Shown one piece after another: positions 18,529-29,100 of a stretch of DNA of 64,000 nucleotides. A program made the position numbers and the translations under genes. This stretch comes from Ruegeria sp. ANG-S4. GTDB lineage: Bacteria; Pseudomonadota; Alphaproteobacteria; Rhodobacterales; Rhodobacteraceae. Position 1 is the stretch's first letter. Each line of letters opens with the position of its first letter. The notes under the pieces were generated by a model that saw only the letters and a program-made list of their open reading frames with translations, ran no database searches and was not told the origin of the DNA. The stretch is taken from contig NZ_JWLK01000007.1 in assembly GCF_000814005.1 (NCBI RefSeq), positions 115,304-179,303 on the forward strand. The letters are read 5' to 3'.

Positions 18529-19631
18529 GAGCGGAACTCTGCAATCGGGGTGCCAAGGCTTTCAAAGTCAGCAGCGACCCCCATGCCGGGCGTATCAGGC
18601 GCGTAGAGTTTGCCCTGCCGCGCGACCGCGCCACCGATCCCGGTGGAGCGCGTGTTGTAATTCATCAGGTCGGTTGTGTTCTGCAGGTAGTCAGTTGGGG
18701 TCGAGGCCGCAAAATGAGCGACAGTGGCGGTGGCAATCTCACCGCCCCACGTATCCTCGCTGACCACGGGAATGCGGTTCTCGATCAGATAATCCCGCAC
18801 TCGCCTCGCCTTGCTGAGACCGCCGAGGTTCGAGATTTTCAGGCAACAGATTTCAGCCCCGCGATCCGCCACGATCCGGTGGGCCATGTGCATGCCGGTC
18901 AGGCACTCGTCCAGCTTCATCGGCTGCTCCGCCACGCGGCGCACCTGCTGGCATTCCTCGTAGGTCTTGCAGGGTTGTTCAAGGATGAAGTCCAGATCGT
19001 TGGTCGCGCGGGCCACCCGGATCGCATTGTCGACGCGCCAGCCCTGGTTGGCATCCGCCATTGCCTTTTCCCCCGCGTTCAGCAGCGGAACGGTCGCGCG
19101 GATCCGGTCGATATCTGCGGCCCAATCTCCGCCAACCTTGATCTGGAACTGGCGGTAGCCCTGATCGCGATAGGCGTTCATCTCAGCAATGGTCTGATCG
19201 GTTGGTTTCTGCGGCGCGACCCGGTACATCGGTGCGCCGTCCGTCAGTTTACCACCCAGCAGCATCCAGACGGGCTGATCACAAGCCTGCCCCAAAATAT
19301 CCCAGCAGGCCGCATCAAACGGGGCCTTGGCATAGCCGTGGCCCTGTACAAGGTGGTCCATCAACTGCTCGATCCGCCCGACCTGCTGCGGGTCTTCGCC
19401 CAGCAGCTTCGGAGCCACCAGCCGTGCCAGCGCAGAGACGCCTTCGGAATGGGCCACCATGTAATTCTCGCCGCAGGGCGTGAACTCGCCACAGCCTTGC
19501 AGGCCTGCATCGGTATCGATGACCACGACGGATGCGATGGCCGTTTCAATCGCATTCCCTGCACCCCAGACATAAGCGCCGCCCACATAGGGCAGCCTGG
19601 TCTGGTAGATACGGATGCGGGTGATTTTCAT
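18525..19631 (-). CDS. Enolase-superfamily (MR/MLE) enzyme, copy 3, next to dddQ
   Basis: 368-residue member with the motifs [28 protein letters not shown] and [13 protein letters not shown]. The D-A-N-Q-G-W wording and the Lys pair resemble cis-3-hydroxy-L-proline dehydratase-type enzymes of Rhodobacteraceae, as far as I can judge by eye. Overlaps dddQ by four bases. The presence of three diverged paralogues in one operon suggests three successive steps or three related substrates rather than redundancy. Confidence 0.87.
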   Translation of the reverse strand: MKITRIRIYQTRLPYVGGAYVWGAGNAIETAIASVVVIDTDAGLQGCGEFTPCGENYMVAHSEGVSALARLVAPKLLGEDPQQVGRIEQLMDHLVQGHGYAKAPFDAACWDILGQACDQPVWMLLGGKLTDGAPMYRVAPQKPTDQTIAEMNAYRDQGYRQFQIKVGGDWAADIDRIRATVPLLNAGEKAMADANQGWRVDNAIRVARATNDLDFILEQPCKTYEECQQVRRVAEQPMKLDECLTGMHMAHRIVADRGAEICCLKISNLGGLSKARRVRDYLIENRIPVVSEDTWGGEIATATVAHFAASTPTDYLQNTTDLMNYNTRSTGIGGAVARQGKLYAPDTPGMGVAADFESLGTPIAEFRS

Positions 19632-20206
19632 GCGGCATCCATCCGAGGCAAATCACCGAGGCCCGCGCCGCGCCACAGCACAAAGCTCAGGATGGGTTGG
19701 TCTTTTGTGATCATCGCATGACTTTGCCTGCCGTGATGCTGGCGGGTCTGGCCCGGCCCGACAAATGCCTCGTCCTGTTCGCTCTTGAACCGCGCTCCAC
19801 CCGCCAGCGCGAGATAAATCTCCTCGGCCTCGTGACTGTGCCAGTCATAAAGCAACCCCGCACCCCAGTAGGCGATATAGCCGCGGAGTTGGTTCGAGTG
19901 GAAATGCCCCTTGGGGCCGAACAACTCATAATACCCGTAGCGTGCCAGAAAATCCGCGCCGACTTCTTCCTCACTGTAGGTGAGCTTCCAATGTGCCTGA
20001 TCCGCTGTCGCGGCTACGGCTGAAATCAGATGTTGCGTGGCCTCGGTGCCCGTCAGGTCAAACTCGCTCACCAGCCGCGTGGCGGGGACTGGCGTCGCGG
20101 GCAGGGGTGCGGCGGCCAGGTCGGTGGGCCAGTCCGCGAACGCCGCCAGATCGGGATGCGATTGGTGCAAGTGCCGCGCGGCTTCCAGTACGTCCTCAAG
20201 CGTCAT
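19628..20206 (-). CDS. dddQ: DddQ-type dimethylsulfoniopropionate lyase
   Basis: 192-residue cupin that cleaves DMSP to dimethyl sulfide and acrylate in marine roseobacters. Counting residues gives Tyr120, His123, His125, Glu129, Tyr131 and His163 (motifs [14 protein letters not shown] and QSHAM). These fall at the active-site numbers reported for the characterised Ruegeria DddQ (Zn ligands His125, Glu129, Tyr131, His163; Tyr120 at the substrate). Length is also the same. In this window it is the third gene of an operon with enolase-type and demethylase-like enzymes, so its native substrate may extend beyond DMSP. Four-base overlaps join it to both neighbours. Confidence 0.93.
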   Translation of the reverse strand: MTLEDVLEAARHLHQSHPDLAAFADWPTDLAAAPLPATPVPATRLVSEFDLTGTEATQHLISAVAATADQAHWKLTYSEEEVGADFLARYGYYELFGPKGHFHSNQLRGYIAYWGAGLLYDWHSHEAEEIYLALAGGARFKSEQDEAFVGPGQTRQHHGRQSHAMITKDQPILSFVLWRGAGLGDLPRMDAA

Positions 20207-21285
20207 GGGATCACCACGATGTTGCCGGTGTGTTTCTTGGCGATGAAGGCGGTTTGCGCCGCGTGCAATTCGCTGAGCGGAAAAGTTGCGGCAAGCGCGG
20301 GTTTGACCTCTCCCGCCTCGATATAGCGCACGAGGTTCTGCATCACCTGAGGGTCAATCACGGTCGAACCGGTAAAGGTCAGATCGCGCAGGTAGAATGT
20401 ACGCAGATCGAACTCCACCATCGGGCCGGCAATCGCGCCTGAACAGGTATAGCGCCCGCCGCGCTCCAGAATGTCGATGAGCGTCGGCCAGTAGGGGCCA
20501 CCCACAACGTCAGCAACCACAGTGATCTTTTCATCGCCGAGTGCTGCGCGCAAGTTATCCGGGGCGCGGGGCAGGATGCGATCGGGCCCGAGCGCGGCGA
20601 CGTCGCCATGTTTGGCCTCCGACGCCAAGGCAATCACCCGCGCGCCGCGGCGTTTGGCCAGTTGCACCAACGCGCCACCGACGCCACCCGATGCGCCGGG
20701 CACCAGAACCGTGTCGGCTTCGGTAACCTGTGCGCGGGTCAGCATCCCTTCGGCGGTCGAATAAGAGCAGGAAAAGGTTGCCAGTTCCGCATCAGACAGC
20801 GGCGAGTCGATCGCAATCGCGTTCTGAGCCGGAATGGTTGCGTATTGCGCAAACCCGCCATCCCGCTCGGACCCGAAATAGCCGGTCTTGTCCTTGTTCA
20901 AAGGCTCGGCCGGATCGCGCAGCCAGCAATCGGTGATCACCCGCTCGCCGATCCTGCGCGGGTCCACGCCCTCGCCAACGGCGACTATTTGCCCACAGAC
21001 GTCTGCGCCCTGAATGCGCGGAAAGACCAGCGGCGCACCGCCCCATGTCGGGTCGTCCTCGCCCACCTCTTCAAAAGCGCCACCGGTTGTCGCGTCGCTC
21101 ACGGTTTTCGAATACCAGCCGGACCGTGTGTTCACGTCCGTATTGTTCAGCCCGCACGCTCCGACCTTGATCAGCACCTCGCCCGAAGCGGGCGTGGGGC
21201 AAGGCCAATCCTCGTGCCAGACCATCTGGTCCAGATCGCCATGCCCCATCGTGACCATCGCCTGCATTGTGGTCGGCTGTGTCAT
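20203..21285 (-). CDS. MDR-family zinc-type alcohol dehydrogenase / quinone reductase
   Basis: 360-residue medium-chain dehydrogenase/reductase. The GroES-like N-terminal domain has [20 protein letters not shown], an Asn where catalytic-zinc enzymes often carry His. The Rossmann domain follows with [18 protein letters not shown]. It probably oxidises or reduces an aldehyde, alcohol or enoyl intermediate with NAD(P)H; acryloyl-CoA reductase-like use next to dddQ is possible but not shown. Overlaps the FAD-GcvT gene upstream and dddQ downstream by four bases each. Confidence 0.85.
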   Translation of the reverse strand: MTQPTTMQAMVTMGHGDLDQMVWHEDWPCPTPASGEVLIKVGACGLNNTDVNTRSGWYSKTVSDATTGGAFEEVGEDDPTWGGAPLVFPRIQGADVCGQIVAVGEGVDPRRIGERVITDCWLRDPAEPLNKDKTGYFGSERDGGFAQYATIPAQNAIAIDSPLSDAELATFSCSYSTAEGMLTRAQVTEADTVLVPGASGGVGGALVQLAKRRGARVIALASEAKHGDVAALGPDRILPRAPDNLRAALGDEKITVVADVVGGPYWPTLIDILERGGRYTCSGAIAGPMVEFDLRTFYLRDLTFTGSTVIDPQVMQNLVRYIEAGEVKPALAATFPLSELHAAQTAFIAKKHTGNIVVIP

Positions 21286-23735
21286 TGCGCGGCCTCCAAC
21301 GCGGCATCGGTGCGAGGCAACAGGCTTTGCGGATCATAAGCAGGCTCGGACAGGACCCGCGCGGCGCGGGGCGTGCCGTGGATGATGACCTCAAGCTGCG
21401 TGCCCGCACCGGCGGCTTCGGGTTTGATATAGGCGAATGCCAGAGTTTTGCCGACACTGTGCCCATAGGCCACGGAGGCGGTCGAGCCAACAACACGCCC
21501 GTCCAGCAGAACGGCCTCACCGCCATGCCCATCGATCTCACCATCCGGTTCGATTTCCAGGTAGGCGCAGATCCAAGGCAGATCTGTGTTCAGGGTTTTA
21601 TCCTTGCCCAGATAGTCCTTATCGGCACGGGCAAAGCGTAACACATCGGCCTCGGCCAGCGTGACCTCGTTGGTCAATTCACCGGCCCCTTTGAAGCCTT
21701 TCTCCATCCGCATGACGTTCATGGCGAAGCTGCCGTAATCAGCGATCCCGTGCGCCTCACCCACAGTCCAGAGCGCGTTGTAGACGTCAAGACAGGCCTC
21801 GTTGGGCATGTGCAACTCCCAACCCAGCTCACCCGCGTACGACATGCGGAACGCCCAGACATCGTGGCCCGCGACCTTGATCCGCTGGGCAGAAAGCCAG
21901 CGGAACCGGGCATTGCTCAGGTCAGCATCGGTGCAGGCGCCCAGCACGTCACGCGATCGCGGTCCGTTCAGCGACAGGGCGGACCTGTCAGCCGAAAGTG
22001 CGGTGATTACCACATCTTCCCCATCGCGTTGCTGCGCCAGATGATCCAACAGACGTTGTTCGAAGAACGCTGCACAAACAAGGTAATAGCGATCCGATGC
22101 CATGCGGACGATGGTTGTCTCAAGCTCGATCCGACCTCGGCGGTTCAGCATGTGGGTCAGAGTGATGGAGCCGTCTTTCTGCGGCATCCGGTTTGCGGTC
22201 AACCGGTCGAGCAGGTCGTAGGCGTCCGGGCCCGACACCTCGACCTTGGTAAAGGCGGTGACGTCCATGATGCCGACCCGCTCGCGCACCGCCGCAACTT
22301 CTGACGCAACCATGTCATCCGCTTGGGTCCGGCGGAAGGAATAGTGATCCTGCTGCGCCACCCCGTTGCGGGCAAACCAGCGCGGGCGTTCGAAGCCGTA
22401 GACCTCTTCATGCACTGCGCCCTTCGATTTCAGCAGATCATGCAAGGGCGACGGCTTGATCGGACGCCCCGCCAACCGATTGAAATGCGGGAAAGGGATT
22501 TCGTGACGCAGGCAATAGTCTTCCTCGGCCTTGATCACTTGCCAGTCCTTCGTGGCATAGCTGCCAAACCGACGCGGATCATACTCGCGCATCGAGATAT
22601 CGGCGGCCCCGTGCACCATCCAGCGCGCCAGCTCGCGCGTCAGGCCCGGCCCCCAGCCGATGCCGATCTGGGTGCCGCAGCAGCACCAATAATTCTGCAC
22701 GCCCGGCGCGGGCCCGATCAGCGGGTTGCCATCCGGCGGATGGCTGATCGCGCCATGTACCTCGCGCTGAATCCCCAGTTCCGCAAAGATCGGCATCCGG
22801 TTCAGGCTTTCCTCAAGCCACGGCATCACCCGGTCGTAATCCGCATCGAAAAGCCAGTTCTCATAGTCCCAAGGGCAATGATCATGCCAGACCGAGTTGG
22901 GGTTCTCTTTCTCGTAAATCCCGATCAGGCCACGTTTTTGTTCCATGCGGATATAGCCCGAGACTTTCTTGTCATCACGGATCACCGGCAGTTCCTTTTC
23001 CAGCGCTTCAAACTCCGGCACTGGTTCGGTCACGAAGTAATGATGCGTCATGGACGTCATCGGCAATTGCAGCCCCGACCATTCGCCCATCTGCCTTGCA
23101 TAGGTGCCGCCCGCGTTGACCACGTGTTCGCAGGTGATCGTGCCCTTGGGCGTTTCGACAATCCACTCCCCATTCTCGGCCTGGGTGATGTTGGTTGCCT
23201 GACACTGCCGGATGATCCGAACGCCTTTCTGACGCGCGCCCGCGGCCATCGCCATGGTCACGTTTGTGGGGTCCACATGGCCATCATCCGGGGTGTGCAA
23301 TGCACCCAGCACACCGTCCAGATTGTAGAACGGATGCAACTCTGCCACACGTTCCGGCCCGACCAGTTCGATGTTGAAGCCCAGCGACCGCCCGACCGAC
23401 AAAGTGTGGCGCAGCCAGTCCATCTCATCCTCGGTATAGGCCAGCCGGAACGAGCCGCAGCCATGCCATGTCACGGCCTGCCCGGTCTCGGCCTCCAAAA
23501 CACCGGAATACAGCCCGATATTATAATCGACACACTTTCCCAGCCCGAAGCTGGAGGTCGAATGCGTGATCTGCCCCGCCGCATGCCAGGTGCTGCCGCT
23601 GGTCAGTTCAGCCTTTTCCAGCAGAACGGTGTCTTCGCCCCAGCCCTCATGCCCCAGATGATAAGCCAGGCCAACGCCCATCACGCCACCGCCGACGATT
23701 ACAACGCGTGCCTGGGTCGGGAAATCAGATGCCAT
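21282..23735 (-). CDS. FAD-dependent oxidase fused to GcvT domain (dimethylglycine/sarcosine-dehydrogenase type)
   Basis: 817-residue two-part enzyme. Residues 1-390 are a DAO-type FAD domain (VVIVGGGVMGVGLAYHLG near residue 10, then SGSTWHAAGQI). Residues about 430-810 are GcvT-like aminomethyltransferase domains that bind tetrahydrofolate (GMDVTAF-like GIMDVTAF, AGELGWELHMP). Such fusions oxidatively N-demethylate dimethylglycine, sarcosine or N-methyl imino acids and pass the one-carbon unit to THF. The start at 23735 has AAGGAA upstream. It heads the leftward catabolic operon, 65 bases from the divergent RpiR regulator. Confidence 0.9.
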   Translation of the reverse strand: MASDFPTQARVVIVGGGVMGVGLAYHLGHEGWGEDTVLLEKAELTSGSTWHAAGQITHSTSSFGLGKCVDYNIGLYSGVLEAETGQAVTWHGCGSFRLAYTEDEMDWLRHTLSVGRSLGFNIELVGPERVAELHPFYNLDGVLGALHTPDDGHVDPTNVTMAMAAGARQKGVRIIRQCQATNITQAENGEWIVETPKGTITCEHVVNAGGTYARQMGEWSGLQLPMTSMTHHYFVTEPVPEFEALEKELPVIRDDKKVSGYIRMEQKRGLIGIYEKENPNSVWHDHCPWDYENWLFDADYDRVMPWLEESLNRMPIFAELGIQREVHGAISHPPDGNPLIGPAPGVQNYWCCCGTQIGIGWGPGLTRELARWMVHGAADISMREYDPRRFGSYATKDWQVIKAEEDYCLRHEIPFPHFNRLAGRPIKPSPLHDLLKSKGAVHEEVYGFERPRWFARNGVAQQDHYSFRRTQADDMVASEVAAVRERVGIMDVTAFTKVEVSGPDAYDLLDRLTANRMPQKDGSITLTHMLNRRGRIELETTIVRMASDRYYLVCAAFFEQRLLDHLAQQRDGEDVVITALSADRSALSLNGPRSRDVLGACTDADLSNARFRWLSAQRIKVAGHDVWAFRMSYAGELGWELHMPNEACLDVYNALWTVGEAHGIADYGSFAMNVMRMEKGFKGAGELTNEVTLAEADVLRFARADKDYLGKDKTLNTDLPWICAYLEIEPDGEIDGHGGEAVLLDGRVVGSTASVAYGHSVGKTLAFAYIKPEAAGAGTQLEVIIHGTPRAARVLSEPAYDPQSLLPRTDAALEAAQ

Positions 23736-23751
23736 CGGATCGTTCCTTCGA

Positions 23752-23768
23752 GTCGATTTTGTCTCGAC
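23752..23768. promoter_or_regulatory. Inverted repeat between the demethylase operon and rpiR-type regulator
   Basis: GTCGA (23752-23756) and TCGAC (23764-23768) flank a seven-base spacer in the 65-base gap between divergent operons. It is well placed to be the operator of the adjacent RpiR-family protein, which would then control both operons. Inference from position and symmetry only. Confidence 0.4.
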
Positions 23769-23800
23769 ACCGTAAGCAAACAAAAATACCATCGTCAATC

Positions 23801-24688
23801 ATGAATGGGACAAATGTATCAAATACGATTCTGGAGAGGCTGGCGGAAGAGCTTTCGGATCTGACGCCGGAGGCCCGAAAGGCCGCCACCTATGTGCTGG
23901 AAAATCCCCGCGACGTTGGGGTCTCGACCGTGCGGGAAATCGCCGAGGCCGCGAATGTAAAGCCCAACACCATCGTCCGCATGGCGCGGCAGGTGGGGTT
24001 CGAAGGCTATGACGATTTCCGCATTCCGTTTCGCGAGGCGATCCGACGCGGGCAAGCCGATTTCCCGGATCGTGCGCGATGGCTGCAGGATATTCGCAAG
24101 TCCGGTAACATGGGCGGGCTTTATGCCGATATGGTTCAGGACGCGTTGCGCAATGTCGAAGAGACCTTTGCCAATATCTCGTCCGAGCAACTGAAAGCGG
24201 CGGCCGAAGATATCTGGAATTCGCGCAACGTCTTTGTGCTGGGCGTTGGCGTGAACAACTCGAACGCGCGGAACTTTGTCTATCTGGCGTCGACCGGGAT
24301 GGTGCAGTTCCACGCGATCCCGCGCCCCGGCTCGAACCCGATCGACGACTTGGCCTGGGCGGACAAGCGCGACGTCCTGATCGCCATGACGTGCAAACCC
24401 TACCGGAACGAAGTGGTCGAGGCCGTTCAGGTCGCGCGTGAGCAGGGGCTGACGGTGGTGGGCCTGTCTGACAGCCCGGCCAGCCCTGTCCTGCGCAATG
24501 CCCAGCACGGCTTTGTCATTTCGGCGGATACGCCCCAGTTCTTCCCGTCTTCGGTCAGTACGATTGCGTTGCTGGAAACGCTGCTGTCCTTCGTGATCGC
24601 CGTTGCCAGCAATGAGATCGTCGAGCGGGTCGAAACCTTTCACAAACGACGCCATCAGCTTGGCCTTTACCACTCGGAGGACTCGTGA
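23801..24688 (+). CDS. RpiR/MurR-family transcriptional regulator
   Basis: 295-residue regulator with an N-terminal helix-turn-helix of the RpiR type (residues about 5-80; STVREIAEAANVKPNTIVRMARQVGF) and a C-terminal SIS sugar-isomerase-like effector domain (about 130-270; VFVLGVGVNNSNARNFVYLASTG). The start at 23801 is the first ATG giving the canonical N terminus. It is the first gene of a rightward operon with a Rieske oxygenase and faces the demethylase operon, so it probably senses an intermediate of this pathway. SIS domains usually bind phosphosugars; here the ligand is unknown. Confidence 0.88.
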   Translation: MNGTNVSNTILERLAEELSDLTPEARKAATYVLENPRDVGVSTVREIAEAANVKPNTIVRMARQVGFEGYDDFRIPFREAIRRGQADFPDRARWLQDIRKSGNMGGLYADMVQDALRNVEETFANISSEQLKAAAEDIWNSRNVFVLGVGVNNSNARNFVYLASTGMVQFHAIPRPGSNPIDDLAWADKRDVLIAMTCKPYRNEVVEAVQVAREQGLTVVGLSDSPASPVLRNAQHGFVISADTPQFFPSSVSTIALLETLLSFVIAVASNEIVERVETFHKRRHQLGLYHSEDS

Positions 24689-25767
24689 CAGCACCTATCC
24701 AATCTCTCGCAGCCCGGTATTACACCGACCCAGCCGTGTTCCGGCTGGAAACCGACGGGTTGCTTGCGCGGACTTGGCAGTTTGGCTGCCATGCGTCTGA
24801 ATTGCCTGAACCCGGCGCTTATGTCGCGTTCAAAGTTGCCGGGCAGGATTTGTTTGCGATCCGGGGCCGCGATTCCAAGATCCGCGTCTTCTACAATGTC
24901 TGTCAGCACCGTGCGCACCAGTTGGTCGAGGGTACGGGCACCACACGCGTCGTGGTCTGCCCCTATCACGCCTGGACCTATGAATTGACCGGCGAGTTGC
25001 GGGCCGGGCCGAACCTGAAGGCGGTTGAGGGGTTCGACAAATCCTCGGTCTGTTTGAACGAGGTTCGCACCGAAGAGTTTCTGGGTTTTGTCTTCGTCAA
25101 CCTCGATCCCGACGCCGCGCCGATGGACGATTGGTTCCCGAACGCCCGTGCCGAACTTGAAGAATGGGTGCCGAACTGGGCCGATCTGAAGCCGTTGGAA
25201 TGGGTTGAGATACCAGAGCTGTGCAACTGGAAAGTCTCGGTCGAGAATTACTCGGAATGCTATCACTGTTCGCTAAACCACCCGACATTTGCCAATGGTG
25301 TGGTCCGGCCTGAAACCTACGACATTCAGCCTCAGGGCATGTGCCTGCGCCACACGACGGAGTGCCAGAGCCTTGAAAACATGACCTATGACATCCAGTC
25401 GGGGTTCGAGCATTTCGATGAATATTCAAGCTGGTTCCTCTGGCCCATGTTTTCGTTTCAGGTCTACCCGGGGAACGTGCTGAACACCTATCACTGGCGC
25501 GCCGTGGATGCCGATCACGTGGTGGTCTGGCGCGGCTGGTATTCTGTTGGTGGCGTGGATGACCCCAAGATACGGCAACTGGCGGCGCAGGATCGGGCGA
25601 CCACGGTCGAAGAGGATATACGGCTGGTCGAATCCGTACAGCGGGGCCTGCATTCGCGCGGTTATCGTCCGGGGCCCCTGGTCGTAGACCCCAAAGGCGG
25701 GGTGAATTCGGAACATCCTGTGATGCATCTGCAAAAATGGATGCGTGAGGCGGTGGATGGTGCATAA
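24685..25767 (+). CDS. Rieske-type non-haem iron oxygenase (betaine N-demethylase type)
   Basis: 360-residue alpha subunit of a ring-hydroxylating-type oxygenase. Rieske ligands C73, H75, C92, H95 are in NVCQHRAH and CPYHAW. The mononuclear iron site has H194 and H199 in ENYSECYHCSLNH, with the bridging acidic residue as Glu rather than Asp, as in the glycine-betaine/stachydrine demethylases (GbcA, Stc2). The expected reaction is O2-dependent removal of an N-methyl group from a quaternary ammonium compound. No separate reductase gene is seen nearby. Start is GTG at 24685, overlapping the regulator stop (GTGA). Confidence 0.88.
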   Translation: MTAPIQSLAARYYTDPAVFRLETDGLLARTWQFGCHASELPEPGAYVAFKVAGQDLFAIRGRDSKIRVFYNVCQHRAHQLVEGTGTTRVVVCPYHAWTYELTGELRAGPNLKAVEGFDKSSVCLNEVRTEEFLGFVFVNLDPDAAPMDDWFPNARAELEEWVPNWADLKPLEWVEIPELCNWKVSVENYSECYHCSLNHPTFANGVVRPETYDIQPQGMCLRHTTECQSLENMTYDIQSGFEHFDEYSSWFLWPMFSFQVYPGNVLNTYHWRAVDADHVVVWRGWYSVGGVDDPKIRQLAAQDRATTVEEDIRLVESVQRGLHSRGYRPGPLVVDPKGGVNSEHPVMHLQKWMREAVDGA

Positions 25768-25802
25768 CTGCGCGTGCATGCCGGAACGAGAAGGACAACA
25801 GC

Positions 25803-26186
25803 ATGAGTGCATTTGACGAAGACCTGTTCCTGAAAGGTCTGGAACAGCGCAAGGCGACGCTGGGCGCGGCCTATGTCGAAAAGAACCTGTCTGCCGCCGA
25901 TGAGTTTACCCGCCCGTTTCAAGAGGCGATGACCGCGTGGTGCTGGGGTTTCGGCTGGGGCGACGATGTGATCGACCCAAAGACGCGGTCGATGATGAAC
26001 CTGTCGATGATCGGCGCGTTGGGCAAAATGCATGAATGGGAAATCCATTGCCGGGGCGCAATCAACAATGGCGTCACCACCGAGGAAATCCGCGCCATCA
26101 TCCATGTCGTGGGCATCTATTGCGGCGTTCCGCAGGCGCTGGAGTGTTTTCGCGTGGCACGCAAGGTGATCGATGAAGCGAGCTGA
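25803..26186 (+). CDS. Carboxymuconolactone decarboxylase / AhpD-like small protein
   Basis: 127-residue all-helical protein with the CMD-domain layout: RSMMNLSMIGALGKMHEWEIH followed by the helix GVTTEEIRAIIHVVGIYCGVPQALE. The C-x-x-C redox pair of AhpD is not present, so peroxidase activity is unlikely. Closer relatives are gamma-carboxymuconolactone decarboxylase-type lyases. It lies 35 bases after the Rieske gene in the same operon and converges with the NRPS gene, four bases away. Role in the pathway unknown. Confidence 0.82.
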   Translation: MSAFDEDLFLKGLEQRKATLGAAYVEKNLSAADEFTRPFQEAMTAWCWGFGWGDDVIDPKTRSMMNLSMIGALGKMHEWEIHCRGAINNGVTTEEIRAIIHVVGIYCGVPQALECFRVARKVIDEAS

Positions 26187-26190
26187 ACCG

Positions 26191-29100
26191 TCAGCCCAAA
26201 CTTTCGGCGGATTTGTCAATTAAGCTTTTGATGCAAGCCGCGATGCGGGCTTGCGACTCTGTCTCGCGCAGAAGCTGGCGGTGTTTCGTCTCTACCTGGT
26301 GAATGCGTTTGTTCGTCAGGTGTGTATCCAGGACGTCGCCCTTGGTCATCGCCGGATTGCCCGGGGTCAAAAAGACGCGGGTTGGGTGGTCTACGCGCTG
26401 AACATGGTAATCGTTGATCGCGAGTCCGTAAGTCAGCGAAACCGCATCAATCCTTTGATCCTCGGTGCAGTTCGGATTGTCCAATTGGGCCTTGGCCTCC
26501 GGCACTGCGACTTGCGCTTTCCGACGATGTTTGGCCCGTCGGAACTGATACCTCCACCGTTTGTATGTCCGGTAGTACAGGGGTTGCAATGCTGGCTCCG
26601 CGCCGATCATCTTGTAGGGCGGATCGAGAAGAACGATACCAGCGACGTTTTCGGGACCCAATTGCTTGGCAATCGCCAAAACCAGCGCACAACCGGCAGA
26701 AAACCCGCACAACAGGATGGGTCGGTCGGGCGCAACATCTCTAAGCGTCGCTATCGCTTCATCCGCCAGATCTTCCAGCGACTTGTCGAAAGGCACGGGC
26801 ATTCCCGGTAGGCGATGCCCCGGCATATGCACGACAGTGTGATCGGGGCCAAGATGTTCCGCAACATGGTTGAAAAAGGGCATCAGACAGTGAACCAGCG
26901 CAACAGGCGTTTCCTGCCCTCTTTCGTTAGCTGTGCGAAAAACTTTCCAGCGGGTCTGATCCACGTCACCTTGCTGCAAGGCTCTGAGGTGGTCGGCCAG
27001 CCCGCCGACCGTGGGAAAGCTGAACAGGTCCATCGGTTCGAAACGAAGTCCACCCTCGCGCGCGCGGGCGCTTGTTTTGAGAGTCATCAGGCTGTCGCCG
27101 CCCATTTCAAAAAAGTTGTCATCCCGGCTGGTGCAAGTCACTTTCAGCACATCGGCAAACAATGCTGCGATGCGGGTCTCTAGATCATCCCGCAGCGGTA
27201 CGTTGTCCTTTGATGTCATGCGCTCGGCCAACAGCGTGGCCAAGGCGCGTTCATCCAACTTACCGTTTGGCAGGTTCGGAAATTCCGCGACTGCTTCGAC
27301 AGATTTAGGATGAAACGGCGCGGGCAAAGTAGCCTCGATTTCGGATCTGACGCGTTCACAGAGCGCGTCGCCATCGCGACACTCCAAGGCCAGCGTGATG
27401 GCGCGCATTCCATCTGTTTCGGTTATCAGGGCCGCGACGCGAGTGTTTTCTGCGACCGACCTTGCAACTGTTTCAAGCTCGGACAATTCGATCCGGTGTC
27501 CGCGGATTTTGACTTGTTTGTCCTTCCGCCCGAGAAAGGTGATACAGCCCGCGGCATCAGCAACGCCCAGATCACCTGTGCGGTAGGCCGGAAGGGCGTC
27601 AGGACCCATCGAAAAGAACCGCTCGGCCGTCTGCCTGGGGTCGTTAAGATACCCTTGCGCGACCGTTTTACCTGCGACCACGATTTCACCGACGTCGCCC
27701 GGCTCGGCCTGACAATCGTCGGGATCAACAATTCCGACCCATGTGCCTGGGATGGGGGAACCGATTGGTACATGTGAACCGTCAAAGCCAGTTGCGTCGA
27801 ACGAGGTGCACCAAACAGTTGCCTCTGTCGGACCGTATTCGTTGATCAACCTGCAGAGCGGCAGTGCGGCTTGGCACTGAGCGATCAATTCCGTCGGCAC
27901 AGCTTCGCCAGCAGCAATCAACATGCGCAGGCTTTGCAAGTCTTGCTTTGGCACGGTAAGCAATAGGGCTTGGGCCAGACTGGGCAAACAGAGCGTGTGC
28001 GTGATTTGGTGCTGCCGGATCAGTTTGCCCAGTTGCAATGGCTCTTGCTCGGCCCTGCGGGCAGCAATGACCAAATGGCCGCCAGAGCACAGTGTCCAGT
28101 AAATGCCGGCAACCGAACTGTCGAACGCGAGCGACGACAGCAGAAGGTAAGCCTCGGGCGGCGCACCATGCACAATGTCACGGGCCGCAGTGGACACTGC
28201 CAAGCCGGTCTGCGTGATCTCGACGCCTTTTGGGCGGTTTTGCGAACCAGAGGTGAACATCACGTAGGCACGTTCGCCGGTGGTCGCGGATGCCGGATCA
28301 ATGGCAACCTGTAAGTTGTCCACCAGAACCGCTTGAGCAGCGGTTTCGGACACATCCATTTCACAGTCGGATTGCGTCACAAAAAGCCTGGGCGAAACCA
28401 CATCGAATATCTGCGCAATACGTTGCGCGGGATAGGTCAGATCAAGCGGCACGTAAGCGGCGCCACACATCATGACGCCTAAGAAAGCCGCAACCGAGTC
28501 GGCACCCCGCGGCAGTGCGACCGGGATGATATCTGACGGGCCGACGCCTTTCGCCCGCAACGCATGCGCAATCTGCCGTGCGCGATACGACAGGTCAGAG
28601 TAGGTGAGTGTTCCATTTTCATCGGACAGCGCGGGCGCGTTCGGGTTTGTTCCTGCCTGTTGCAGAAACCGCTGAACGACGGTTTCGTTGTCCGGTGCGG
28701 GCGCGGTGGTCGCGAAAGACTGCGCGCTTTGAAACAGGTCCTTGATACGAATTTCTGGATTGCCGGACAATTTGATCAGAACTTGTTTGTAGGAGTCCAG
28801 GCAGGTCTCGACCTTTTCGCCGCTGATTTTGGCAGGGTCGAAATAGATTTCCGCCTTAAAGGACCCTTGCGGAGTTACCAGCAACGCCAACGGGTAGTTG
28901 CTGAACTGGGACGTTCTGAGATCGGACAAGCGGATGTTGCCAAATTCCAGTGAAACGTTTGCAACGCCTTCGTTGACGAACAGCGCGTCGAACAAAGGTG
29001 TTCCAGCCGGGAATGGTGCACAGGCCTGAACCTCGGGCAAAGACGCAAACTCGTGCCTTCGCCGCGCGTTCTCGGATCGCGCGTGGGTGTGCAGCAGCGC

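Noticed and set aside
22323..23804. Plus-strand frame (493 residues) opposite the FAD-GcvT gene
   Set aside because: Antisense shadow; the minus strand has a complete FAD/GcvT protein with expected motifs.
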